This document shows positions 50,250 to 57,186 of a DNA stretch of 64,000 bases, one piece after another; position 1 is the stretch's first letter, and every line of letters begins with the position of its first letter. The stretch is from DASZVB01 sp035545855. GTDB taxonomy: Bacteria; Myxococcota_A; Polyangia; Polyangiales; Polyangiaceae. The position numbers and the translations under genes were made by a program. The DNA lies in contig DASZXK010000030.1 of NCBI GenBank assembly GCA_035545855.1, positions 15,415-79,414 on the forward strand. Reading direction: 5' to 3'. A model generated the notes under the pieces. That model was not told the DNA's origin. It searched no databases and saw only the letters and a program-made list of their open reading frames with translations.

Positions 50250-53239
50250 CCGGGAGGGGTCGCGGGGGCACCCTCGCGGTCCTGTGCGCCGCCGCGTTCC
50301 TCGTCGCGTCGTGCCTCGTGAGGACGGCGAGCGCGGGCGATCCGTATCTCCGCTACTACACGGTGCACTCGCCGCACTTCCGGGTCCACTACCACGCGGG
50401 GCTCGAAGACCTCGCGCAGCGCACCGCGGTGCTCGCGGAGGCGATCCGCGCGAGGCTCGGCGCGGCGCTCGAGCACGTACCGGACACGGTCGTGCACATC
50501 CTCGTCGTCGACACGACGGACTCGGCGAACGGCTCCGCGAGCGGCGTGCCGTACAACGCCGTTCGGGTCTTCGTCACGCCCCCCGAGGACCAGTCGACGC
50601 TCGGCGACTACGACGACTGGATGACCGAGCTCGTGACGCACGAGAACACGCACATCGTGCACATCGACACGCTCTCGAGCTTCCCGTGGCTCCTGAACCG
50701 GATCCTCGGGCGGACGTACGCGCCGAACCAGGTGCAGCCGCACTGGGTGCTCGAGGGGCTCGCGGTCGCGATGGAAAGCCGGCTCACGAGCGGCGGACGG
50801 CTTCGTTCCTCGATCTTCGACATGTACCTCCGCGCGGACGTCCTCGAGGGGAACCTCGCGGGCCTGGACGAGATGAGCCACGACGTCCGGAGGTGGCCGG
50901 GGGGCGACATCTGGTACCTCTACGGCGGAAAGTTCATCGGCTGGATCCACGAGCAGTACGGGCCGGACGTGTTCGCCGCGGTCGCTCAAGACTACGGCGA
51001 GAACGTCTTCCCCTGGGGCCTGAACCGGTCGATCTTCCACGCGACGGGGCGCACCTACCCCGAGCTCTACGACGGCTGGGTCGCGACTCTCCGGGAGAAG
51101 TACGGAAAGCAACGGGCGAGCGTGATCGCCCGCGGCCTGCGCGAAGGGACTCGCCTCACGCACGAGGGCGACACGGCGACGAGCCCGCGTTTCGTCCCCC
51201 CGTGCGCCCGGAAAGGAAAGCGCGAAGAGCTCGTCTACTATCGAGACAACGCGCACGACCTGCCCGGCCTCTATCGCGTTCCGCTCGAGTCGCGGAGCGT
51301 CGCGAACGAGGCGGACGCGGAGCTCGTCGCTCGCGCCGCGGGATCGCCGCGAAACGTCTCGTTCGACGCCGAGTGCGGGATGGTGTTCGACAGCGTCGCG
51401 CCGTCGGTGAGACGTCGTTTCTTCGACGATCTCCACTACCAGCCGCTCGGCACGACGTCGCCATTCGGTCACCGGGGTTCCCGCGAGCGCTGGACCACGA
51501 GCCTCCGCGCGCGCTCGCCGGACGTGAGCCCGGATGGCCGCCGGATCGTATTTTCGCAGAACCACGCCGGTACCCTCACGCTCCGGATCGCGGACGTGCG
51601 GCCCGAGGGTGGCATCGAACACGTCCGCGCCCTCGTGCCGAGCGCCGCAGGCGAAGCGGCGTTCTCGCCGCGGTTCTCGCCGGACGGACTGAAGGTCGCC
51701 TACAGCGCATGGACGAGAGGCGGCTACCGCGACGTCCGCGTCGTCGACGTGAAGAGCGGACGCTTCTTCGACGTGACCCACGATCGCGCGCACGACGCCC
51801 AGCCCACCTGGACGCCCGACGGCCGCTACGTCGTGTGGAGCTCGGATCGCACCGGCATCGCGAACCTCTACGCCTACGAGCTCTCGACCGGCCGCATTTC
51901 CCAGGTCACGAACGTCGTGAACGGCGCGTACATGCCGGAGCTCGCCGCGGACGGGCGCACGGTCTTCTACGTGGGCTACACGTCGGCGGGCTACGACCTC
52001 TTCTCGATGCCGTTCGACGAGCGCCGGTTCCTCCCGGCGCTCCCGCCGCCGGACGATCGCCCGGAGCCGCCGCCCGAACCTCCGCGGGTCCGGTACCCGG
52101 TGACGACGTACGATCCATGGGACACGATGCGGCCGTTCGCGTACGCCCTGGACGTCGGGCCCGGAACGTGGGGCGAAGGCATCTCGGCGAGGGTATCCGG
52201 CTCGGACATCGCGGGCCTGCATTCGTTCGGCGCGAGCCTGAACTACCAGCCCACGGCGGTGACCGGCGCCGTCAGCTACGCGTACAACGGCCTTCCGGCG
52301 TCACTCACTCTCTCGGGCGTGCGCTCGATTTTTCCACGCGCACCCATCCTCGTCGGCGGCGCGCCCGTGGCGGTCCGCGACGAAGCGATCAGCTTGAACA
52401 CCGGCGTCAGCTACTCCATGCCCGGCGAGTTCGACGGCCAGACGGTGAGCCTCACGTACTCGGCGGCGGAGCACCAGGCGCGCTACTCGACGTCCCTCGT
52501 GCTGGATCCATACACCGTGTCGCGCGCCCGACCGGACACGTCCTTCCAGGGCTCCATCCGAGCGGGCTGGCGCTATTCCAGCGTCTTCAGGCCGCTCTTC
52601 GGCGTGAGCCCGGAACGCGGGTTCACGCTGGCGGTCGCCGCGAGCTACCAGAGCCCCGCAACGCTCTCGAGCGCCACGCTCGCGACGTTCGAAGGCCGCT
52701 TCACCGGCTACCTCCGCGCGCCCTGGCTGGAGCACCACGTCTTCGCCGTGAGCCTCGCGGGCGGCTCCGCGAGCGGCGACTACGCCCGGGGCTTCTACTC
52801 CACCGGCGGATTCATCGACACGCAGGATCTCTACGATTCGATCACGAACGCGCTCTACCAGAGCTCCGTCGTCATCCGCGGATATCGTCCGGGCGCGTTC
52901 TTCGGTCGCCAGTACAACCTCGGGACGCTGGAATACCGGTTCCCCTTCGCGTGGAACCGGCACGACGTCGGCTGGATCGATCGCGGAGTCTCCACGCTGC
53001 CGTTCTTCCTTCACGGGTTCTGGGGAACGCTCTTCGCGGACTACGGCGGCGCCTACGACGTCATCGATCCGCGAGACGCGCTCCGTCCATTCCACCTCGG
53101 CGTCGGAGCGGAGCTCTACGTGAGCTTCACGCTCGGCTACTTCCTGAATTCCACCTTGCGCCTCGGGTACGCGAAGGGGCTCTCGGACGGGGCGATCCCG
53201 GGTTCTCAGACCTACGTGGTGCTCGCCGCTTCATTCTGA
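50246..53239 (+). CDS. Metalloprotease-propeller-outer membrane barrel fusion
   Basis: 997 aa from GTG 50246, overlapping the PilZ gene stop (GTGA). A signal peptide ends near residue 32. Residues 35-330 look like a gluzincin-type peptidase with HENTH (132-136) for HExxH and Glu170 in WVLEGLAVAME as third ligand. Residues about 395-600 are TolB/PD40-type blades (SPDVSPDGRRIVFSQ, FSPRFSPDGLKVAYS, PTWTPDGRYVVWSSDR). Residues about 640-997 are a BamA/D15-like barrel with GTLEYRFPFAW and a terminal ASF. The protein should sit in the outer membrane with the protease and propeller either outside or in the periplasm. Substrate unknown. Confidence 0.85.
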   Translation: MTGRGRGGTLAVLCAAAFLVASCLVRTASAGDPYLRYYTVHSPHFRVHYHAGLEDLAQRTAVLAEAIRARLGAALEHVPDTVVHILVVDTTDSANGSASGVPYNAVRVFVTPPEDQSTLGDYDDWMTELVTHENTHIVHIDTLSSFPWLLNRILGRTYAPNQVQPHWVLEGLAVAMESRLTSGGRLRSSIFDMYLRADVLEGNLAGLDEMSHDVRRWPGGDIWYLYGGKFIGWIHEQYGPDVFAAVAQDYGENVFPWGLNRSIFHATGRTYPELYDGWVATLREKYGKQRASVIARGLREGTRLTHEGDTATSPRFVPPCARKGKREELVYYRDNAHDLPGLYRVPLESRSVANEADAELVARAAGSPRNVSFDAECGMVFDSVAPSVRRRFFDDLHYQPLGTTSPFGHRGSRERWTTSLRARSPDVSPDGRRIVFSQNHAGTLTLRIADVRPEGGIEHVRALVPSAAGEAAFSPRFSPDGLKVAYSAWTRGGYRDVRVVDVKSGRFFDVTHDRAHDAQPTWTPDGRYVVWSSDRTGIANLYAYELSTGRISQVTNVVNGAYMPELAADGRTVFYVGYTSAGYDLFSMPFDERRFLPALPPPDDRPEPPPEPPRVRYPVTTYDPWDTMRPFAYALDVGPGTWGEGISARVSGSDIAGLHSFGASLNYQPTAVTGAVSYAYNGLPASLTLSGVRSIFPRAPILVGGAPVAVRDEAISLNTGVSYSMPGEFDGQTVSLTYSAAEHQARYSTSLVLDPYTVSRARPDTSFQGSIRAGWRYSSVFRPLFGVSPERGFTLAVAASYQSPATLSSATLATFEGRFTGYLRAPWLEHHVFAVSLAGGSASGDYARGFYSTGGFIDTQDLYDSITNALYQSSVVIRGYRPGAFFGRQYNLGTLEYRFPFAWNRHDVGWIDRGVSTLPFFLHGFWGTLFADYGGAYDVIDPRDALRPFHLGVGAELYVSFTLGYFLNSTLRLGYAKGLSDGAIPGSQTYVVLAASF

Positions 53240-53263
53240 CGGGGGGATCCGACCGCCGCCCCA

Positions 53264-53475
53264 TGCTCGCGGGGTCGTGTATCGGCCGGACCAATCGCGC
53301 CTAGCGGCGCGCGCTCGCCGTGCTCGCGCGGACGTGTACCGGCAGGACCAATCGGAGGCGAATAGTCTGTATACAAACTGTCCGATGAGGAGATCCCCCC
53401 CCGGGCGCGTTCGCCGCGCGGGCCTGCGGCGCGCGCTCGGCGTGCTCGCGGGGTTCTGTATCGGTGGGACCAATC
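53264..53475. repeat. Three 33-nt repeat units
   Basis: Units at 53264-53296, 53321-53353 and 53443-53475 share TGCTCGCG...TGTA(T/C)CGG...GGACCAATC, each of the latter two identical to the first at 29 of 33 positions. The last two are also preceded by the same GGCGCGCGCTCG segment. Palindromic element copy 3 lies between units two and three. No gene is seen in 53240-53527. Confidence 0.8.
53364..53402. repeat. Palindromic intergenic element, copy 3
   Basis: AGTCTGTATACAAACT (one mismatch to the perfect palindrome of copy 1), then GTCCGATGAGGAGAT and a run of eight Cs. It begins 11 nt after the second 33-nt unit. Confidence 0.8.
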
Positions 53476-53527
53476 TTTCGCGGCGGGTTTCTTTTCCGGG
53501 GGCGCGGGGGGCTGCTAGGCGGTTCGG

Positions 53528-54013
53528 ATGCGTCCGAGTGCCGTCCTCGCTGCCGTGGCTTTCCTCGCGCTCCCGGCTTGCATGGCGCCTCCTCCGCCCG
53601 GACAGCGGGTCGCGGAGGTGGCTCGAGAGACGAACCTCGCCGCCCGCTTCGGCCGCATGGAGCTCGCGCTCGAGCACACCGCGGACGGCGCGAGGCGCCA
53701 CTTCACGCGACGCCGCTCGAGCTGGGGGAACGAGATCCGCGTGCTGGATCTCGAGCTCACCGGCGTCCACATGGACGACTCCGAGAACGCGACGGTGAAC
53801 GTCGACATCCAGTGGATGCGCGTCGACGAGGACACGCTTCGCGTGACTCGCGTCGAGCAGAACTGGCGGGGCGCCTCCGGCGACCACGGCTGGATGCTCG
53901 TTCGCGAGCGGCGCGTGGGCGGAGATCTGGGCCTGTTCGGCGAACGCGTCGCCCGCGCGGAGACTCGAGCTCCGCGCGAGGACGTCCAGTTCGCGACCAA
54001 GGTGATCAGGTAG
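53528..54013 (+). CDS. Small lipoprotein of unknown function
   Basis: 161 aa. Lipoprotein signal with FLALPACMA (Cys18), then a beta-rich domain: RFGRMELALEHTADGAR, EIRVLDLELTGVHMDDSE, VNVDIQWMRVDEDTLRVTR, a compact sandwich without Cys. No family recognised. TAGGCG ends 6 nt before the ATG, a weaker version of the local -10 pattern. The 3-prime end overlaps the convergent small basic gene by 8 bp. Confidence 0.78.
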   Translation: MRPSAVLAAVAFLALPACMAPPPPGQRVAEVARETNLAARFGRMELALEHTADGARRHFTRRRSSWGNEIRVLDLELTGVHMDDSENATVNVDIQWMRVDEDTLRVTRVEQNWRGASGDHGWMLVRERRVGGDLGLFGERVARAETRAPREDVQFATKVIR

Positions 54014-54164
54014 CGGGCTGCGCCTTCGCGCGAGACTTCTTCGCGGGCGCGGCCGGAGCAGCGGCAGCGGCCTTGGCACGCACGGCCTTGGCGCGGGCCT
54101 TCTTCTTCACCTGCGCGCGGCGGCGCTTCATCTTCATCGAATTGCGGCGGTCGAATCGTCCCAT
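54006..54164 (-). CDS. 52-aa highly basic protein
   Basis: 52 aa: MGRFDRRNSMKMKRRRAQVK followed by Lys/Ala/Arg repeats and an Ala/Pro tail. 20 of 52 residues are Lys or Arg, with only one acidic residue. AGGAG 6 nt before ATG 54164 is one of the clearest Shine-Dalgarno sequences in the window, supporting strong translation. Composition resembles ribosome-associated or nucleoid (histone H1-like) proteins; I cannot assign a family. It overlaps the convergent lipoprotein gene by 8 bp. Confidence 0.75.
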   Translation of the reverse strand: MGRFDRRNSMKMKRRRAQVKKKARAKAVRAKAAAAAPAAPAKKSRAKAQPAT

Positions 54165-54206
54165 GGTCTCTCCTGAATCGGGCGCCCTCGATACAGGAGT
54201 CCCTCT

Positions 54207-54237
54207 GAAAACGCAAAGCCGCCCTCGACGGGGCGGC
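54207..54237 (-). terminator. Intrinsic terminator
   Basis: On the minus strand GCCGCCC (written 5-prime to 3-prime from 54237) pairs with GGGCGGC across a 6-nt loop and is followed by TTTGCGTTTTC, the only hairpin plus T-rich tract I found here. It ends the transcript of the gene at 54258-54509. Confidence 0.7.
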
Positions 54238-54257
54238 CGCGCGCGGGAGAAACCGGT

Positions 54258-54509
54258 TCAGCCGCTCGAAGCGTCGTCGAGCGACCGTTCGGTGCCTTGC
54301 ACCTCGAGACGGTAGCGGCTGTTCACGGTCTCGATGTAGAACACGTCGCGCGGCGCGAGCCGGAGGACCCGCTTCACGGGCGTCGTCACGTACTCGTGCA
54401 TTCCGTCCGAGAACTCGATCACGACCACCGAGCCCTTGCGCGGCGCCCTCACCAGTCGACCGGTGACGGCGCGCGAACCACGACCCAGTTTCCGCAGAAC
54501 GACCTGCAC
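54258..54509 (-). CDS. Small conserved-looking hypothetical protein
   Basis: 83 aa from GTG 54509: QVVLRKLGRGSRAVTGRLVR, then VVVIEFSDGMHEYVTTPVKR and DVFYIETVNSRYRLEVQ. Predicted all-beta small domain. No signal peptide and no known family. GTG chosen because TAGACT lies 7 nt upstream and an in-frame longer start has no such support. Followed by an intrinsic terminator, so it is a single-gene unit. The gap 54514-54693 holds nothing else I can support. Confidence 0.72.
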   Translation of the reverse strand: MQVVLRKLGRGSRAVTGRLVRAPRKGSVVVIEFSDGMHEYVTTPVKRVLRLAPRDVFYIETVNSRYRLEVQGTERSLDDASSG

Positions 54510-54516
54510 GAGGCTG

Positions 54517-54522
54517 AGTCTA
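54517..54522 (-). promoter_or_regulatory. -10-like TAGACT, leaderless start
   Basis: TAGACT on the minus strand ends 7 nt before GTG 54509. Confidence 0.5.
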
Positions 54523-54693
54523 GCAACCACCCGGGGCGCGTGCACCCGGATACGCTGGAGGCCGCGAGATTGTTCGGGATCCCGCACTGATGTGCAGTCG
54601 GGAGAGGTGTGACACGCTGCGCGATCCACCGCCAGCACGAGGTTTCCGGGACTGGGCGGGACCGAGGGGGAGGGCCATGCGCGGCCCGATTCC

Positions 54694-55947
54694 TCAGGGA
54701 CGGGTGATGCCGGGCCGACCCCGACCGGCGAAATAGGACCGGAGCACGTCCCGCGCGATGTCTCCGGCCTTCACCTGCCAGATGGGCGTGTTCACGACGA
54801 GGACGGCGACCGCCACCTCGGGGCTCTCCACCGGAGCGAACCCGACGAACCAGGTGTAGTGCCGGTCCGCCTGGTGATCCGTGAGGGTACCCGTCTTCCC
54901 GGCGATGGCGACGCCCGGAAAGTACGTCTGCCCGGCCTTGTCGTGGAAGCTCTTGAAGGCCGACCCCGACGCGACGGTCTGGACCATCATCTTGCGGAGC
55001 TCCGCGGCCGTCTCCGGCCGGATCGCACGGCGGAGCACGCGGGGCGGCCGGTTCTCCTTCCAGACCTCGTCCTTTCCGGAGACGATCCGATCGACGATGC
55101 GCGGCTCGAGCGCCATCCCGTCGTTCGCGACCGTCTGAGCGAGAGAAACGCCCTCGATGGGCGACAGCGTCGTGTGCCAGAAGCCCGCGGCGGAGCGCGC
55201 GAACTCCACCGGATCGTCCGGGATCTCCACCTTGGGCGCGTCCGTGGGCACCGCGAAGGGGACCGGGCTTCCGAAGCCGAGCGCGCCCGCCATCGCCTGG
55301 AGCTCGGGCGGCTTCAGGTGCTTCTGCGCGAGGCGCGCGAACACGACGTTGATGCTGCGCCCGAGCGCCATTCCCATCGTCGCGCACCACTTGTCGCGCT
55401 TCGGATCGTCGACGAGCTCCTCGGCGAGGATGAGGCTCTTTCCGCCGTGGTAGCACTGCTCGGTATTCCCATCGAGACCGGCCGTCTCGATGAGCGCTGC
55501 GCTCGTCACGACCTTGAACACGCTCGCGGCGGGAGCCGTCGCGCGCACGTTGACGTCGAACGGCGTCCCCTCGTTCACGCGACTCGCGTAGACGAGGACC
55601 TTCCCCGTCTTCACGTCCATCAGGACCGCGCCGGTCTCTGGGATGCGGTAGCGGTCCATCACGGCGGTCGCGCTTCGCTGGAGATCCGGATCGACCGTGA
55701 GCTCGACGGTCTTTCCGCCGGGCAGCGGCGCGGTGACGCGCCGGGGGAGCACCGTGAGGTCCGTGAGGGAAAGACCCTCGAGACTCGGCGGCGGCGCAGG
55801 CTCCGCGGGAACTCCGGCCTGCTCGGCCATCTTCGCGAGCGGCGCCTTCACGTCCGAGAGCACCACGTGGCCTTGCACCACGGGAACCAGGGCCGAGACG
55901 ATGCCGACCGCGGCTCCGATGCCGATCCATCGCGTGTAAGCGCGCAT
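54694..55947 (-). CDS. Penicillin-binding transpeptidase
   Basis: 417 aa. One N-terminal membrane helix (about 8-27), a short spacer, then a transpeptidase domain with SVFK (Ser142-Lys145), SIN and GKTGT, i.e. all three active-site motifs. The long N-terminal dimerisation domain of class B PBPs is missing, so it is closer to stand-alone transpeptidases of the class D beta-lactamase/PBP superfamily. Predicted role: cross-linking or sensing peptidoglycan at the inner membrane. ATG 55947 begins the helix; TAACCC lies 8 nt upstream. A longer frame to 56067 is possible but is low complexity. Confidence 0.88.
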   Translation of the reverse strand: MRAYTRWIGIGAAVGIVSALVPVVQGHVVLSDVKAPLAKMAEQAGVPAEPAPPPSLEGLSLTDLTVLPRRVTAPLPGGKTVELTVDPDLQRSATAVMDRYRIPETGAVLMDVKTGKVLVYASRVNEGTPFDVNVRATAPAASVFKVVTSAALIETAGLDGNTEQCYHGGKSLILAEELVDDPKRDKWCATMGMALGRSINVVFARLAQKHLKPPELQAMAGALGFGSPVPFAVPTDAPKVEIPDDPVEFARSAAGFWHTTLSPIEGVSLAQTVANDGMALEPRIVDRIVSGKDEVWKENRPPRVLRRAIRPETAAELRKMMVQTVASGSAFKSFHDKAGQTYFPGVAIAGKTGTLTDHQADRHYTWFVGFAPVESPEVAVAVLVVNTPIWQVKAGDIARDVLRSYFAGRGRPGITRP

Positions 55948-56130
55948 CGCGGTCCGGGTTAACGGCTCCCCCCTCGGTCGGCCAAATTTCCGCCCGCTCC
56001 GCCGCCGAGCCGGAGGCGTCTCGTGTCGCTCGCGTGACGGCCGAGCCCCTTCACCCGCGTGCCGCATGCCGGGTCAGGGCGCGCCACGTCACATAGATAA
56101 ATGAAACGCCCCAGCTCTGCTGCCGGGTGC

Positions 56131-56136
56131 TAGACT
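56131..56136 (+). promoter_or_regulatory. -10-like TAGACT
   Basis: TAGACT ends 9 nt before ATG 56146, with no Shine-Dalgarno sequence between. The 198-bp divergent gap also contains an AT-rich stretch at 56093-56106. Confidence 0.45.
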
Positions 56137-56145
56137 CCTCTTCAG

Positions 56146-57186
56146 ATGGGCAGTGCCCCGTTCAGCGCGAATCTAGAGGTCGAGAACACCCAGGTCCTCC
56201 TGGCCTTGTCGGGCCCCCAGAGCCGGCTCCTCGGCGAGCTCGCGCGGCACTCCGGAGCGGAGGTGAACCTCCGCGGAAATACCATCCTGCTGTCGGGGGA
56301 CGAGCCCGACGTCCGGGTGGCGCACCGGTTCCTGTCGGACGCTGCGCACCTCGTCCAGCGCGGCGTCGAGATCGGGCCGAGCGACGTCGCCCACTCGGTC
56401 CGGTCGCTCCGCGGTGACCCGAACGCGAGCCTCACGGATCTCCTGGACGAGGTCGTGCTCGTGTCTCAGCGGCGTCGCCCGGTCGTGCCCAAGGGGCCGA
56501 TGCAGCGGCGCTACGTGGAAGCGATCCGCGCGCACGACCTCACGTTCGGCATCGGGCCCGCCGGAACCGGGAAGACGTACCTCGCGATGGCCGTCGCCGC
56601 GAGCGCGCTCATGAAGCGGGACGTGAAACGCATCGTGCTCACGCGTCCCGCCGTGGAGGCCGGCGAGAAGCTCGGATTCCTCCCGGGCGATCTCGCGGAG
56701 AAGGTGAACCCCTACCTCCGCCCGCTCTACGACGCGCTCCACGACATGCTCGAGTTCGACAAGATCGACCAGATGCGGGAGCGCGGGCAGATCGAGGTCG
56801 CGCCCCTCGCGTTCATGCGGGGCCGCACGTTGAACGACTCGTTCGTCATCCTCGACGAAGCGCAGAACGCGACGAGCGAGCAGATGCGCATGTTCCTCAC
56901 GCGGCTCGGCTACGGGTCCAAGGCCGTCGTCACCGGAGACATGACCCAGACGGACCTGCCGCAGGGCTCCCGGAGCGGCCTCCGGGAAGCGCGGACGCTG
57001 CTCGAGGGCGTCGAGGGCGTCGCCGTCTGCGAGTTCTCCGACGCGGACGTCGTCCGTCACCCGCTCGTGCAGAAGATCGTCGTCGCGTACGAGAAGCTCG
57101 ACGAGCGGCGTCGCGCGCGTCGAGAGAACGGCGAGTCTTCGGAGACGCCGCCCCCGGCCGTCTCCGCCCCGCCGGGCGAGACGTGA
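56146..57186 (+). CDS. phoH: PhoH-family ATPase
   Basis: 346 aa. An N-terminal KH-like region (VNLRGNTILLSGDEPDVRVA), then the PhoH ATPase with Walker A GPAGTGKTYLA, RIVLTRPAVEAGEKLGFLPG, Walker B VILDEAQNAT and VVTGDMTQTDLP. PhoH proteins are RNA-linked ATPases (the YbeZ type acts with the ribosome-maturation RNase YbeY). ybeY and an HD-type 7TM protein usually follow; here a GAF/HD-GYP gene follows with a 4-nt overlap (GTGA). A Pro/Glu-rich tail ends the protein. Confidence 0.94.
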   Translation: MGSAPFSANLEVENTQVLLALSGPQSRLLGELARHSGAEVNLRGNTILLSGDEPDVRVAHRFLSDAAHLVQRGVEIGPSDVAHSVRSLRGDPNASLTDLLDEVVLVSQRRRPVVPKGPMQRRYVEAIRAHDLTFGIGPAGTGKTYLAMAVAASALMKRDVKRIVLTRPAVEAGEKLGFLPGDLAEKVNPYLRPLYDALHDMLEFDKIDQMRERGQIEVAPLAFMRGRTLNDSFVILDEAQNATSEQMRMFLTRLGYGSKAVVTGDMTQTDLPQGSRSGLREARTLLEGVEGVAVCEFSDADVVRHPLVQKIVVAYEKLDERRRARRENGESSETPPPAVSAPPGET

